64,000 nucleotides of DNA from Vulcaniibacterium thermophilum (GCF_007923255.1 NZ_VOHJ01000011.1:21007-85006); one strand, 5' to 3'; positions 28,625-37,824 are shown, counted from the first letter of the stretch. Numbers and translations: made by a program. Notes: a model not told the origin generated them from the sequence alone.

Positions 28625-29909
28625 GCCGCGCACGCCCGACGGCTGGCGCTGGGCGCCGTGGTGGGTGCTCGCGTTCGTCGCCCTGTGGCCGATGCCGGGC
28701 ATCGCCGAGGGCGTGCTGGTGCTCGGCGCGCTGGCGGCGATCGCGCGCCTGCTCGCGGAGCGCTTCCGCGGCGGCTCGCAGCTGCTCAGCCACGAAGCCT
28801 GGGCGCTCACCAGCGTGCTGTTCTTCGCCTACTGGCTGCCGCAACTGGTATCGGCGTTCGATGCGGTGGACCGCTCGCGCGCGTTCCTCGAATCGGCGAA
28901 GGACCTGCGCTATCTGCCCTTCCTCTGGCTGGCGGCGGCGGCGGTGGCGAACCCGCACGGCCGGCGCGTCACCTTCGTCGGCCTTGCGACGATCGTCGCG
29001 GTGTGGACGGCCGACGCGCTCGCGCAGGCGGTGTCGGGCCACAGCCCGATGTTCTCGCTGCTGGATCAGGCCAAGCAGGCGATCAGCGACCGGCCGCTGT
29101 GCCCGCCCGACCAGATCCAGGACGGCGCGCGGCTGGGCGGCGTGCTCGGGCCGTGCAATCTCAAGCTCGGTCAGGTGCTGGCCAGCCTGTCGCCGTTCCT
29201 GCTGTACGTGGGCGGACGCCGGCTCGGCGGTCTGGGCTGGGTGCTCGCCGCCGGAGCGGTCGGTCTGGTCGTGCTGCTGACCGGCACGCGCGCGGCGTGG
29301 ATCACGTTCGCGCTGGCGCTGCTGCTCTCCGGCTGGCGCGTGCTCGGATGGAAGAAGCTGCTGGGCGTGTTCGCGTTCGGCGCGCTGGCGCTGGCGCTGC
29401 TGTGCACGGTGTCGGCGCCGGTGCGCGAACGCGTGGGCCGCACGGTGGCGGGGCTCAGCGCCGAGCAGGCCGACGTCGACCGCGCGCTCGCCGGGCGCTC
29501 GCGGATCTGGTCGGCGGCGTGGTGCATGGCGCGCGAGCATCCGTTCAACGGTGTCGGCGCGCGCGGCTTCCGCAACGCGTTCGCCGCCTGCGACCCGCAG
29601 CCGGGCCAGCCGCCCGCGTGGGGCGAGGGCCCCGCGCTGCATGCGCACCAGATCGTGCTGGAGGTGTTGAGCGAGACCGGCGCGTTCGGGCTGCTGCTGT
29701 GGCTGGCCGGCGTCGCGCTGGCCTGGCGCGCCTGGCGTTACGCCACTCCGGCGGCGCGCGACCGCGCGCGTCCGGCGATGCTCGCGCTCGCGGTGACCGT
29801 GTTCCCGCTCAACACGCACCTGGCCTTCTACTCGACGTTCTGGGGCGGGCTGACGCTGATGCTGGCCGCGCTGTTCGCCGGCAGCCTGCTGGCGCGGGGC
29901 CGGGATTAG
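28590..29909 (+). CDS. O-antigen ligase family membrane protein
   Basis: 439 residues. The start is TTG at 28590, supported by AGGAGG at 28578-28583, six bases upstream; it overlaps the glycosyltransferase gene by 35 bases. The protein has about ten hydrophobic segments. The large periplasmic loop and the following Wzy_C region are seen in AGRSRIWSAAWCMAREHPFNGVGARGF and ALHAHQIVLEVLSETGAFGLLLWLAG, which holds the His needed by WaaL-type ligases. It would join O-polysaccharide from undecaprenyl diphosphate to lipid A-core in the periplasm. A Wzy polymerase role cannot be excluded. Confidence 0.87.
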   Translation: MPSTPNSQTAAEPRTPDGWRWAPWWVLAFVALWPMPGIAEGVLVLGALAAIARLLAERFRGGSQLLSHEAWALTSVLFFAYWLPQLVSAFDAVDRSRAFLESAKDLRYLPFLWLAAAAVANPHGRRVTFVGLATIVAVWTADALAQAVSGHSPMFSLLDQAKQAISDRPLCPPDQIQDGARLGGVLGPCNLKLGQVLASLSPFLLYVGGRRLGGLGWVLAAGAVGLVVLLTGTRAAWITFALALLLSGWRVLGWKKLLGVFAFGALALALLCTVSAPVRERVGRTVAGLSAEQADVDRALAGRSRIWSAAWCMAREHPFNGVGARGFRNAFAACDPQPGQPPAWGEGPALHAHQIVLEVLSETGAFGLLLWLAGVALAWRAWRYATPAARDRARPAMLALAVTVFPLNTHLAFYSTFWGGLTLMLAALFAGSLLARGRD

Positions 29910-29949
29910 CGATCCGGGGTTCGGGGATCGGGTGGGCGGGACCTGCTCC

Positions 29950-30891
29950 CTATGTCCCTGCTCCCTGCTTCCTGCGGTAAGGCGAGCGCGCCCCGCCGGG
30001 GCGCCGCTTGAAGCGGCGGTGGATCCACAGGTACTGGCTCGGCGCCTCGCGCACCATCGCCTCGATCGCGGCGTTCACCCGTGCGCTGTCGGCCGTCGCG
30101 TCGTCGGACGGGAAGTCCGGCAGCGGCGGCGCGATCCGCAGCACGTAGCGGCCGCCCTCGCGGCGGTGGAAGAACGGCACCACCGCGCAGCCGGTCAGAC
30201 GGGCGAACTGGTGGGTGGCGGTGATGGTCGCCGCCGGCACGCCGAAGAACGGCGCGAACACGGTGTCCTTGCCGCGCATGTCCTGGTCCGGCGCGTACCA
30301 CAGCAGCCCGCCCTGCTTGAGATGGCGCAGCGCGGCGCGCACCTCGTCGTTGCCGAACATCGCCGCCGCATAGCGCAGGCGGCCGCGCTTGACCGCCCAC
30401 TCCATCACCGGATTGCGGTAGCGGCGGTACATGCCGGCCAGCGGCACGTGGTCGCAGAGCAGGCGGCCGCAGGTCTCCAGCGTCATGAAATGGCCGGAGA
30501 TCAGCAGCACGCCGCGACCCTGCGCACGCAGCGCGGTCAGATGCTCCAGGCCCTCGATGCGCGCCCGGCGCCGGATCGGCGTGATCGAGCCCCACCACGC
30601 CCGCGCGAACTCGAACAGGCCGATGCCGAAATCGCGGAAGCTCGCGCGCAGCAGCGCCTCGCGCTCGGCCTCGGTCATCGCGGGGAAGCACAGCCGCAGG
30701 TTGATCCGCGCGGCGCGCCGGCGAAGCGGCACCATCAGGCGCAGCACCCCGCCCAGCACGCCGCCCAGCGCGCGCTGCAACGGCCACGGCAGCCGCGCCG
30801 CGAGCGCCATCGCGGCCACCGCGACCCAGGTCGGCCAATGGCGCGGATGCCGCGGCGGTGCGCCGGCGCAAGTGGGGGAGGGCGAGCTCAT
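29950..30891 (-). CDS. Lipid A biosynthesis acyltransferase (LpxL/HtrB family)
   Basis: 313 residues. An N-terminal membrane segment (about 22-38) anchors the enzyme to the inner membrane. The catalytic HX4E motif is GHFMTLE; downstream are GMYRRYRNPVMEW and LLWYAPDQDMRGKDTVFAPFFGVPAATIT, all typical of late acyltransferases that add secondary acyl chains to lipid A. It ends with a basic tail. The gene is convergent with the O-antigen ligase gene; the 40-base gap holds degenerate GGGGATCGGG repeat units. Confidence 0.94.
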   Translation of the reverse strand: MSSPSPTCAGAPPRHPRHWPTWVAVAAMALAARLPWPLQRALGGVLGGVLRLMVPLRRRAARINLRLCFPAMTEAEREALLRASFRDFGIGLFEFARAWWGSITPIRRRARIEGLEHLTALRAQGRGVLLISGHFMTLETCGRLLCDHVPLAGMYRRYRNPVMEWAVKRGRLRYAAAMFGNDEVRAALRHLKQGGLLWYAPDQDMRGKDTVFAPFFGVPAATITATHQFARLTGCAVVPFFHRREGGRYVLRIAPPLPDFPSDDATADSARVNAAIEAMVREAPSQYLWIHRRFKRRPGGARSPYRRKQGAGT

Positions 30892-30942
30892 CGGCGCGAT
30901 TCTACGGAACCGGCGCGATGGGCCGATTCGTCGCGTTCCGCG

Positions 30943-31677
30943 CTAGCGGTAAAGCCGCTGGCACACGTCGCACCAGAACGCGCGCCGTTGCGCCCGTCCC
31001 AGCGCCCTGCGGTACTGCAGGCGCGCGCCGTCGCGCGGGCAGACGCTGCGCGTGTGCACCTGCCAGTGCTTCTTCAGCACGTAGGCCTTCTTCCAGGCGT
31101 AGAAGTCGAAGCTGTACTCGCGCGCCTGCGCGACCAGCTCGCCCAGCTTGCGCGCCGGCAGCGCGCCCACCGTGCTCTCCGGATGCACGCGGATCCGGAA
31201 CAGCACCTCGTTCTTGATGATGTTGCCGACGCCCGCGAACACGTCCTGGTCCAGCAGCGCGTCGCAGACCAGCGCATCCGGCCGCGCGCGCAGCTTGCGG
31301 CGTGCGGCGGCCGGATCCCATTCGTCGGCCATCACGTCCGCGCTCCAGTCGTAGAGCGCGTCGGGGGCGTCGTCCAGGAAGCGCAGCGAGCAGGCGTAGA
31401 AGTCGATGCGGCCGTTGCGGAAGCGCAGCGCCAGCCGCGGCGTGGCGCCGCTGGGATCGTCGATCCGGTAGCGGCCCCACAGCATGAAATGCACGCGCAG
31501 CGCCTCGCTGCCGAAGTCCATCAGGAAATGCTTGCCCCAACTGCGCACGCCGCGCAGCGTGCGGCCCTTCAGCCGGGCGATGTCGAGCCGGCTGTTGCCC
31601 TCGACCTCCAGCACGCGCCGGCCGACGAAGCGCTCGGCCTCCTCGCGGAGAATGACGATCGAGGGGCCCTCCGGCAT
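30943..31677 (-). CDS. Fpg/Nei-family DNA glycosylase (endonuclease VIII-like)
   Basis: 244 residues from ATG 31677. Processing leaves the catalytic Pro2-Glu3 (MPEGPSIVIL). The helix-two-turn-helix is LLDQDVFAGVGNIIKNEVLF (about 141-160). The C-terminal zinc finger reads VCPRDGARL...FWCDVCQ: Cys213, then Asp216 where a second cysteine is usual, then Cys236 and Cys239. The enzyme would remove oxidised bases and nick DNA by beta/delta-elimination. It is a short form related to Nei rather than MutM. The small gene upstream ends 2 bases before its ATG. Confidence 0.9.
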   Translation of the reverse strand: MPEGPSIVILREEAERFVGRRVLEVEGNSRLDIARLKGRTLRGVRSWGKHFLMDFGSEALRVHFMLWGRYRIDDPSGATPRLALRFRNGRIDFYACSLRFLDDAPDALYDWSADVMADEWDPAAARRKLRARPDALVCDALLDQDVFAGVGNIIKNEVLFRIRVHPESTVGALPARKLGELVAQAREYSFDFYAWKKAYVLKKHWQVHTRSVCPRDGARLQYRRALGRAQRRAFWCDVCQRLYR

Positions 31678-31679
31678 CG

Positions 31680-31877
31680 TCAGTCGGCGCGCACGCTCGC
31701 GTTCAACGCGGCGGCGAGCGCGGCGTCGCCGTTGACCAGATCCTGCCAGCGCAACTGCACGCCCTTGCGGTGACCCTTCTCGACCAGCTTCAGCCCGTCG
31801 GGGTCGATGGTCAGCGTGTAGGCGCGGTCGTCGATCGCGATCTCGCGCCGGATGGGCTTCTCCAGTTTGGTGGTCAT
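31680..31877 (-). CDS. Small conserved hypothetical protein
   Basis: 65 residues, ATG 31877. Acid- and base-rich and probably a small beta sheet (REIAIDDRAYTLTIDPDGLKLVEKGHRKGVQLRWQDLV). No domain is recognised. The tight two-base spacing to the Nei-like gene implies one operon. Its codon use matches its neighbours, which favours a real gene. Confidence 0.7.
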   Translation of the reverse strand: MTTKLEKPIRREIAIDDRAYTLTIDPDGLKLVEKGHRKGVQLRWQDLVNGDAALAAALNASVRAD

Positions 31878-32017
31878 GGCGTCCGTGGGTTGGGGGAAAA
31901 CGGCGGAACGCTAGCCTGCGGCCGGGCCACGGGCCGTGAACGCCGCGTGCGCTGCGTCGCGCCGTGACAGCGCGCCGCGCGGGGCGTAGCGTGGCAGGCC
32001 CGCCAGGAGGGCCCACG

Positions 32018-32797
32018 ATGAACGTCCGCTCGCACGCCACAGGCTCGCCGAACTGGTTCGAGCTCGGCACCCGGGACGCAGCCGCCGCAGAAGCGTTCTA
32101 CACCGCGCTGTTCGGCTGGACGAGGGAGCATTCGCCGATGCCCGACGGCAGCCGCTACACCCTGTTCCGGCTCGACGACCGGGTGGTCGCCGCCTGTTAC
32201 CCGCTCGGCGCCGAGGCCGCCGCGATGCCCTCGAACTGGGGCGTCTACTTCCGCGTGGAAGACTGCGATTACGCGGCCGGCGAGGTGCGCGCGCTCGGCG
32301 GCAGCGTCGTGGTCGAGCCGTTCGACGTCGACCCGCACGCGCGCGTGGCGGTGTGCGCCGACCCCGGCGGCGCGGTGTTCTCGCTCTACCAGCCCTACGA
32401 CCATCCCGGCGTGGAGGCGGTGCGCGAGCGCAACGCGGTGTGCTGGGTGGAGCTCGCCACGCGCGACATCGAACGCGACGAGGCGTTCTACACCCGGCTG
32501 TTCGAATGGAGCATGCACAGCCACGACGCCTCGCCGGTGCCCTACCGCCTGTTCGGCAATGCCGACGGCACGCTCGGCGGCCTGATGCAGATGACGCCCG
32601 AGTGGGGCGAGATACCCGCGCACTGGTCGCTCTACGTGCAGGTGGAGGACGTCGACGCCGCGGTGGCGCGCGCGCAGACGCTGGGCGGGACGGTGTGCGT
32701 GCCGGCGTTCGACGCGCCGGGCGTGGGCCGCATCGCCCGCATCGACGATCCCGCCGGCGCCGGCTTCTACCTCATCGCGCTGGCGCAGGCCTGCTGA
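32018..32797 (+). CDS. VOC (glyoxalase/dioxygenase fold) family protein
   Basis: 259 residues from ATG 32018 with CAGGAGG upstream. Two tandem VOC domains are seen, each opening with a similar sequence: NWFELGTRDAAAAEAFYTALFGW (about 10-32) and CWVELATRDIERDEAFYTRLFEW (about 143-165). Each ends with a PGG/PAG-type strand (ADPGGAVFSLYQP, DDPAGAGFYLIAL). Members bind metals or small hydrophobic molecules and include antibiotic-binding and hydroxylase-like proteins; the ligand here is unknown. Confidence 0.92.
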   Translation: MNVRSHATGSPNWFELGTRDAAAAEAFYTALFGWTREHSPMPDGSRYTLFRLDDRVVAACYPLGAEAAAMPSNWGVYFRVEDCDYAAGEVRALGGSVVVEPFDVDPHARVAVCADPGGAVFSLYQPYDHPGVEAVRERNAVCWVELATRDIERDEAFYTRLFEWSMHSHDASPVPYRLFGNADGTLGGLMQMTPEWGEIPAHWSLYVQVEDVDAAVARAQTLGGTVCVPAFDAPGVGRIARIDDPAGAGFYLIALAQAC

Positions 32798-32854
32798 GGA
32801 CGCGCGCCGAGCGTGGACGCGGCGGGCCCGCATGGGGCCCGCCGCAGATGGCGG

Positions 32855-33493
32855 TCAGAAGCGCGCGCCGATGCCCACGCCCACCACCACCGGGTCGAGC
32901 TCGGCTTCCGCCGCGTCGACGCCGTTCACCCGGACGTCGGTGGCGCCGGTGTGCAGGTAGCGCACGTCGGTGCGGGCGAACCAGGTCGGGGTGATGTTGA
33001 AGTCCACGCCGACCGTGGCCATCGGCCCCTTCGCGGTGTCGATGCCGATGCGGTTGCCCGCCAGCGGACCGCCCGCGCTCGCCTCCTCGTCCTTGAAGTT
33101 CATCTCGTAATAGCCCAGGCCGACGAACGGCCGCACGGTCCGCGCCGCATCGCCGAAGTGGTACTGCGCGCTCAGCGCGTACGGCTGCGCCTTCACGCTG
33201 GCCGCCTTGGCGCCGCCCAGTTCCACCCGATGGCCGAACGCATCGGCGCCCCAGGCTTCGACGGCGAAGTTGTCGTTGATGTGCCAGGTCGCACCGAGCG
33301 TAGGCGCGCCGTCGCCGCCGAAATCGGATTCGCTGCCGGCGATGCGGCCGGTGTCGCTTTTCGGCTCGCTCAGCGCGTAGCCGCCGGTCACGGAGAAGCG
33401 CTTGGCGGTGGGGGAGGCGGATTCGTCCTGCGCGAAGGCAGGCATGGCGGCCAGGGAAGCGAGCAGGGCCAGGGTCAAGGAACGGTTTCGCAT
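32855..33493 (-). CDS. OmpW-family outer-membrane protein
   Basis: 212 residues from ATG 33493. A signal peptide (MRNRSLTLALLASLAAMPAFA) is followed by a small beta barrel ending in aromatic Phe (GVGIGARF), the outer-membrane sorting signal. The OmpW pattern is given by LGATWHINDNFAVEAWGADAFGH, VRPFVGLGYYEMNF and FNITPTWFARTDVRYLH. OmpW forms an eight-stranded pore for small hydrophobic compounds and is often stress-regulated. It is convergent with the VOC gene. Confidence 0.92.
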   Translation of the reverse strand: MRNRSLTLALLASLAAMPAFAQDESASPTAKRFSVTGGYALSEPKSDTGRIAGSESDFGGDGAPTLGATWHINDNFAVEAWGADAFGHRVELGGAKAASVKAQPYALSAQYHFGDAARTVRPFVGLGYYEMNFKDEEASAGGPLAGNRIGIDTAKGPMATVGVDFNITPTWFARTDVRYLHTGATDVRVNGVDAAEAELDPVVVGVGIGARF

Positions 33494-33772
33494 GACAGCT
33501 CTCCTCAAATGTCGTTGTGGTCGCCTTGAGGAAGGCGGTGCCGGATGGCGCGACCGACCCTAGCCAAGCGCGCATGAACCGAATCCGGCGCGCACCATGC
33601 GCGAGCGCACGTGCGCTCAAAGCGGGTTCATCGACGTCGGCGGAGGGTGAGCGCGCGCCGATCCGGCCAACGCATGTCGCGCGCATACGTTTGCAGCGTT
33701 CCACCGGCGATTGGCGCGATCCGTCCCGCACGGACACAATAGGGGCTTCGCGCATCGCACTGCGGAGCCCCC

Positions 33773-35173
33773 ATGGCAGAGCTGAAGGAAGCACGCGTCC
33801 CCGATATCGGCGATTTCGAGGGCGTGCCGGTCATCGAGCTGCTGGTCGCCGTCGGCGACACGGTCAAGGCCGATCAGGGCCTGGTCACGCTCGAATCCGA
33901 CAAGGCGACGATGGAGGTGCCCGCGCCGTTCGACGGCATCGTGCGCGAGCTGCGGGTGAAGGTCGGCGACACCGTGTCCGAAGGGACGGTGGTGGCGCTG
34001 ATCGAGGCCGCCGCGCCCGCGCCCGCGGCGCGCACGGCCGAACCGGCGCCGGCCGCGGCGAGCGCCGGCAGCGAGCCCGACACCCGGCTGGAGCCGGTCG
34101 CTCCGTCCACGCAACCCGACCGCCTCGCGCAGCGCGAGATCGCGCAGAGCCCGATCGCGCAGCTGGCCTCGAGCGCACCGCAGGGCGAGGGCGAGGTGCC
34201 GTCGCCGCGCACGCCGCCGGTGGCGTTCGGCGCCGAGGAACTGCTGCCTTCCAACGTGCCTTACGCCAGCCCCGCGGTGCGCCTGTTCGCGCGCGAGCTC
34301 GGCGTCGATCTCGCCCGCGTCCAGGGCAGCGCCCGCAACGGCCGCATCACCAAGGAGGACGTGCAGGCGTTCGTGAAGTCGGTGATGCAGGGCGGCGCGC
34401 CGGCGCCGCAGGCCGGCACGCCCGCGGGCGGCGGCCTGAATCTGCTGCCGTGGCCGAAGGTCGACTTCGCGAAGTTCGGCGAGATCGAAGTGCGCGAGCT
34501 GTCGCGCATCAAGAAGATTTCCGGCGCCAACCTCGCCCGCAACTGGGCGATGATCCCGCACGTCACCCAGCACGACGAGGCGGACATCACCGACCTCGAG
34601 GCGCTGCGCGTGCAGCTCAACAAGGAGCACGAGAAGGCCGGCATCAAGCTGACCATGCTCGCGTTCCTGATGAAGGCGTGCGTGGTCGCGCTGAAGAAGT
34701 ATCCCGAGTTCAACGCCTCGCTCGATGGCAGCGGCGAGCACCTGGTGCTGAAGAAGTACTTCCATATCGGCTTCGCCGCCGACACGCCGAACGGGCTGGT
34801 GGTGCCGGTGGTGCGCGACGTCGACCGCAAGGGCGTGCTCGAACTGGCGAAGGAAACCGCGGAGCTCGCCGCCCGCGCCCGCGAGGGCAAGCTGACGCCG
34901 GCGGAGATGAGCGGCGGCTGCTTCTCGATCAGCTCGCTCGGCGGCATCGGCGGCACCGCGTTCACCCCGATCGTCAACGCGCCGGAAGTGGCCATCCTGG
35001 GCGTCTCGAAGTCGGCGATGAAGCCGGTGTGGGATGGCGCCCAGTTCGTGCCGCGGCTGATGCTGCCGCTGTCGTTGTCCTACGACCACCGCGTGATCGA
35101 CGGCGCCGCCGCCGCGCGCTTCACCGCCTACCTCGGCCAGTTGCTCGCGGACATGCGCCGCGTGCTGCTGTAG
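33773..35173 (+). CDS. aceF: Pyruvate dehydrogenase E2, dihydrolipoyl acetyltransferase
   Basis: 466 residues. A single N-terminal lipoyl domain (about 1-78) carries the lipoylated lysine in LESDKATMEV. A Pro/Ala-rich linker leads to the E3/E1-binding domain (about 160-200, YASPAVRLFARELGVDLARVQGSARNGRITKEDV). The catalytic domain (about 235-466) ends with SYDHRVIDGAAAARF holding the active-site His. E. coli has three lipoyl domains; the single one here is a shorter form common in this group. The E3 gene follows 118 bases downstream; E1 (aceE) is not in the window. A spacer of 279 bases separates it from ompW and carries no recognised element. Confidence 0.95.
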   Translation: MAELKEARVPDIGDFEGVPVIELLVAVGDTVKADQGLVTLESDKATMEVPAPFDGIVRELRVKVGDTVSEGTVVALIEAAAPAPAARTAEPAPAAASAGSEPDTRLEPVAPSTQPDRLAQREIAQSPIAQLASSAPQGEGEVPSPRTPPVAFGAEELLPSNVPYASPAVRLFARELGVDLARVQGSARNGRITKEDVQAFVKSVMQGGAPAPQAGTPAGGGLNLLPWPKVDFAKFGEIEVRELSRIKKISGANLARNWAMIPHVTQHDEADITDLEALRVQLNKEHEKAGIKLTMLAFLMKACVVALKKYPEFNASLDGSGEHLVLKKYFHIGFAADTPNGLVVPVVRDVDRKGVLELAKETAELAARAREGKLTPAEMSGGCFSISSLGGIGGTAFTPIVNAPEVAILGVSKSAMKPVWDGAQFVPRLMLPLSLSYDHRVIDGAAAARFTAYLGQLLADMRRVLL

Positions 35174-35275
35174 GGCGGGTTCCGACCCGCCGCGCGCAAT
35201 CCGCCGCGCGCACCCCGCCGCGTGCGCACCCTGCCGCGCGCGGTCGAACATGGCAATGGCGGGCCAAGGCCCGCC
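35174..35275. repeat. Two GC-rich stem-loops in the aceF-lpd gap
   Basis: GGCGGGT-TCCG-ACCCGCC (35174-35191) begins directly after the aceF stop, and GGCGGGCC-AA-GGCCCGCC (35258-35275) ends 16 bases before the lpd start. Between them are CCGCGCGC-type repeats. Hairpins of this kind are dispersed in related genomes; here they may protect or separate the two cistrons. Confidence 0.6.
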
Positions 35276-35291
35276 CGACAGGAATCCCGCA

Positions 35292-37100
35292 ATGGCGACG
35301 ATCGAAGTGAAGGTGCCCGACATCGGCGATTTCGAAGGCGTGCCGGTGATCGAATTGCTGGTCGCGCCCGGCGACGCCGTGCGCAAGGACCAGGGCCTGG
35401 TCACGCTGGAATCCGACAAGGCGACGATGGAGGTGCCGTCGTCGGTCGACGGCGTGGTCAAGGAGCTGAAGGTGAAGGTCGGCGATACGGTGTCCGAAGG
35501 CGCCGTGATCGCGATCGTCGAAGCGGCGGGCGCGGAAGCCGCTTCTTCTCCCTCTCCCTCATCGCGCGGGAAGGACCGGGGCGAGGGGGCGCCGTCGCCG
35601 GCCGCTTCCCCCTCGTCCCCGACGCGCGGAGGAGAGGGGCGCGGCGAGGGGGCGGCGCCGCAGGCCGCCGCGGCCAGCGGCCGCAAGGCCGACGTCGAAT
35701 GCCGCATGCTGGTGCTCGGCGCCGGCCCCGGCGGCTACACCGCCGCGTTCCGCGCCGCCGACCTCGGCCTCGACACCGTGCTGGTCGAGCGTTACCCGAC
35801 TCTCGGCGGCGTCTGCCTCAACGTCGGCTGCATTCCGTCGAAGGCGCTGCTGCACGCGGCGGCGGTGATCGACGAGGCGGCGCACGCGAAGGAGTACGGC
35901 ATCGACTTCGGCGCGCCGAAGATCGCGCTCGATGCGCTGCGCGCGTACAAGGAGAAGGTGGTCGGCCAGCTCACCAAGGGCCTGGCCGGCATGGCCAAAC
36001 AGCGCAAGGTGCGCGTGGTGCAGGGCAGCGGTCGCTTCGTCTCGCCGCACGAGCTGGAAGTGCAGGGCGAGGGCGGCACGCAACTGATCCGCTTCGAGCA
36101 GTGCATCATCGCCGCCGGTTCGCAGCCGGTGAAGCTGCCGGGCTTCCCGTGGGACGATCCGCGGGTGATGGATTCCACCGACGCGCTCGAACTGGCCGAG
36201 GTGCCGAAGAGGCTGCTGGTGGTCGGCGGCGGCATCATCGGCCTGGAAATGGCCACCGTGTACCGCGCGCTCGGCAGCGAAGTGACCGTGGTCGAACTCG
36301 CCGGGCAGTTGATGCCCGGCGCCGATGCGGACCTGGTCAAGCCGCTCGCCGACCGCCTGAAGAAGCAGGGCGTGGCGGTGCATCTGCAGACGAAAGTGGC
36401 CGAGGCCAGGCCACAGAAGAACGGCATCGCCTGCACGTTCGACGGCGCCAGTATTCCCGAGACGAAGCCGTTCGACCGCGTGCTGGTGGCGGTCGGCCGC
36501 GCGCCCAACGGCAACCGGATCGACGCGCACAAGGCCGGCGTCACCGTCACCGAGCGCGGCTTCATCCCGGTCGACCGCCAGATGCGCACCAACGTGCCGC
36601 ACATCTTCGCGATCGGCGATCTGGTCGGCAATCCGATGCTGGCGCACAAGGCCACCCACGAGGGCAAGCTGGCGGCCGAAGTCGCCGCCGGCGAGAAGCG
36701 CGAGTGGATCGCGCGCGTGATTCCGTCGGTGGCCTACACCGATCCGGAAATCGCCTGGGTCGGCGTCACCGAAACCGAGGCGAAGGCGAAGGGCCTGAAG
36801 GTCGGCGTCGGCAAGTTCCCGTGGGCGGCGAGCGGCCGCGCGATCGGCCTCGGCCGCACCGAAGGCGTCACCAAGCTGGTGTTCGACGAGGCCTCCCATC
36901 GCGTGATCGGCGGCGGCATCGTCGGCCCGCACGCGGGCGAGCTGATCGCCGAGATCGCGCTGGCCATCGAGATGGGCGCCGAGGCGGCCGACATCGGCCA
37001 CACCATCCATCCGCATCCCACCCTGAGCGAATCGGTGGCGATGGCGGCCGAGGTGTACGAAGGCACCATCACCGACCTCTACCTCCCGAAGAAGAGATAG
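35292..37100 (+). CDS. lpdA: Dihydrolipoyl dehydrogenase (E3) with N-terminal lipoyl domain
   Basis: 602 residues from ATG 35292. A lipoyl domain (about 1-78, lipoyl Lys43 in LESDKATMEV) is fused to the flavoprotein. The linker (84-130) is rich in Ser, Pro, Gly and Arg and is encoded by repeat-like DNA. The E3 part starts at about 138 with the FAD motif MLVLGAGPGGYTAAF, then the redox disulfide GGVCLNVGCIPSKALLH, the NAD motif VVGGGIIGLEMATVYRALG and the C-terminal dimer motif HPHPTLSESVAMAAE with the active-site His. It reoxidises dihydrolipoamide in the pyruvate dehydrogenase complex. Confidence 0.96.
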   Translation: MATIEVKVPDIGDFEGVPVIELLVAPGDAVRKDQGLVTLESDKATMEVPSSVDGVVKELKVKVGDTVSEGAVIAIVEAAGAEAASSPSPSSRGKDRGEGAPSPAASPSSPTRGGEGRGEGAAPQAAAASGRKADVECRMLVLGAGPGGYTAAFRAADLGLDTVLVERYPTLGGVCLNVGCIPSKALLHAAAVIDEAAHAKEYGIDFGAPKIALDALRAYKEKVVGQLTKGLAGMAKQRKVRVVQGSGRFVSPHELEVQGEGGTQLIRFEQCIIAAGSQPVKLPGFPWDDPRVMDSTDALELAEVPKRLLVVGGGIIGLEMATVYRALGSEVTVVELAGQLMPGADADLVKPLADRLKKQGVAVHLQTKVAEARPQKNGIACTFDGASIPETKPFDRVLVAVGRAPNGNRIDAHKAGVTVTERGFIPVDRQMRTNVPHIFAIGDLVGNPMLAHKATHEGKLAAEVAAGEKREWIARVIPSVAYTDPEIAWVGVTETEAKAKGLKVGVGKFPWAASGRAIGLGRTEGVTKLVFDEASHRVIGGGIVGPHAGELIAEIALAIEMGAEAADIGHTIHPHPTLSESVAMAAEVYEGTITDLYLPKKR

Positions 37101-37102
37101 CG

Positions 37103-37819
37103 ATGCGCACCCTCGGCCTGCTCGGCGGCATGAGCTGGGAATCGACGATTTCCTACTACCGGCTCATCAACGAACGCGTGCGCGAGCGGCTGGGCGGGCT
37201 GCACTCGGCCAGGTTGCTGCTCTACAGCGTGGACTTCGCGGAGATCGAAGCGCTGCAGCACCAGGGGCGCTGGGACGAAGCCGGCGCGATGCTCGCCGAC
37301 GCCGGGCGGCGCCTGGCCGCGGCCGGCGCGGACGCGCTCGTGATCTGCACCAACACGATGCACCTCGTCGCGCCGCAGGTGGAGGCCGCAAGCGGGCTGC
37401 CGCTGCTGCACATCGCCGATGCCACCGCGCGTCGCATCCGCGAGGCGGGGATCGTGCGCGTCGGCCTGCTCGGCACGCGCTTCACCATGGAACAGGCGTT
37501 CTACCGCGAGCGGCTGGAGCGCGCGGGGCTCACGGTGCGCGTGCCCGATGCCGACACGCGCGCCGAGGTGCACCGCGTGATCTACGAGGAGCTGTGCCGC
37601 GGCCGGATCGTCGAAGCCTCGCGCGAACGCTACCGCGCGATCATGGCCGCGCTCGCCGCCGAGGGTTGCGAGGGCATCATCCTCGGCTGCACCGAGATCG
37701 GCCTCTTGGTCGGCGACGACGATGCCGTCGTGCCGCTGTTCGACACCACCCGCATCCACGCCGAGGACAGCGCCGACTGGGCGCTCGCCACGGCTCCGGC
37801 GGCCGCCGCCGTCGCCTGA
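37103..37819 (+). CDS. Aspartate/glutamate racemase family protein
   Basis: 238 residues, ATG 37103, two bases after the lpd stop. The family motifs with the two catalytic cysteines are present: ALVICTNTMHLVAP (first Cys) and GIILGCTEIGLLV (second Cys). The N-terminus is LGLLGGMSWESTISYYRLINE, typical of the YgeA-type racemases. It likely interconverts D- and L-amino acids, with aspartate or glutamate as the usual substrates. The operon link to lpdA may be incidental. Confidence 0.93.
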   Translation: MRTLGLLGGMSWESTISYYRLINERVRERLGGLHSARLLLYSVDFAEIEALQHQGRWDEAGAMLADAGRRLAAAGADALVICTNTMHLVAPQVEAASGLPLLHIADATARRIREAGIVRVGLLGTRFTMEQAFYRERLERAGLTVRVPDADTRAEVHRVIYEELCRGRIVEASRERYRAIMAALAAEGCEGIILGCTEIGLLVGDDDAVVPLFDTTRIHAEDSADWALATAPAAAAVA

Positions 37820-37824
37820 AAAGG

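Noticed and set aside
35174..35291. Separate promoter for lpdA
   Set aside because: The spacer contains GC-rich hairpins only; no -35/-10 pair was seen, so transcription with aceF is more likely.
35222..37102. In-frame extension of the racemase gene through lpdA
   Set aside because: The upstream part overlaps lpdA in another frame and is Arg/Gly-rich without family motifs; the true start is ATG 37103.
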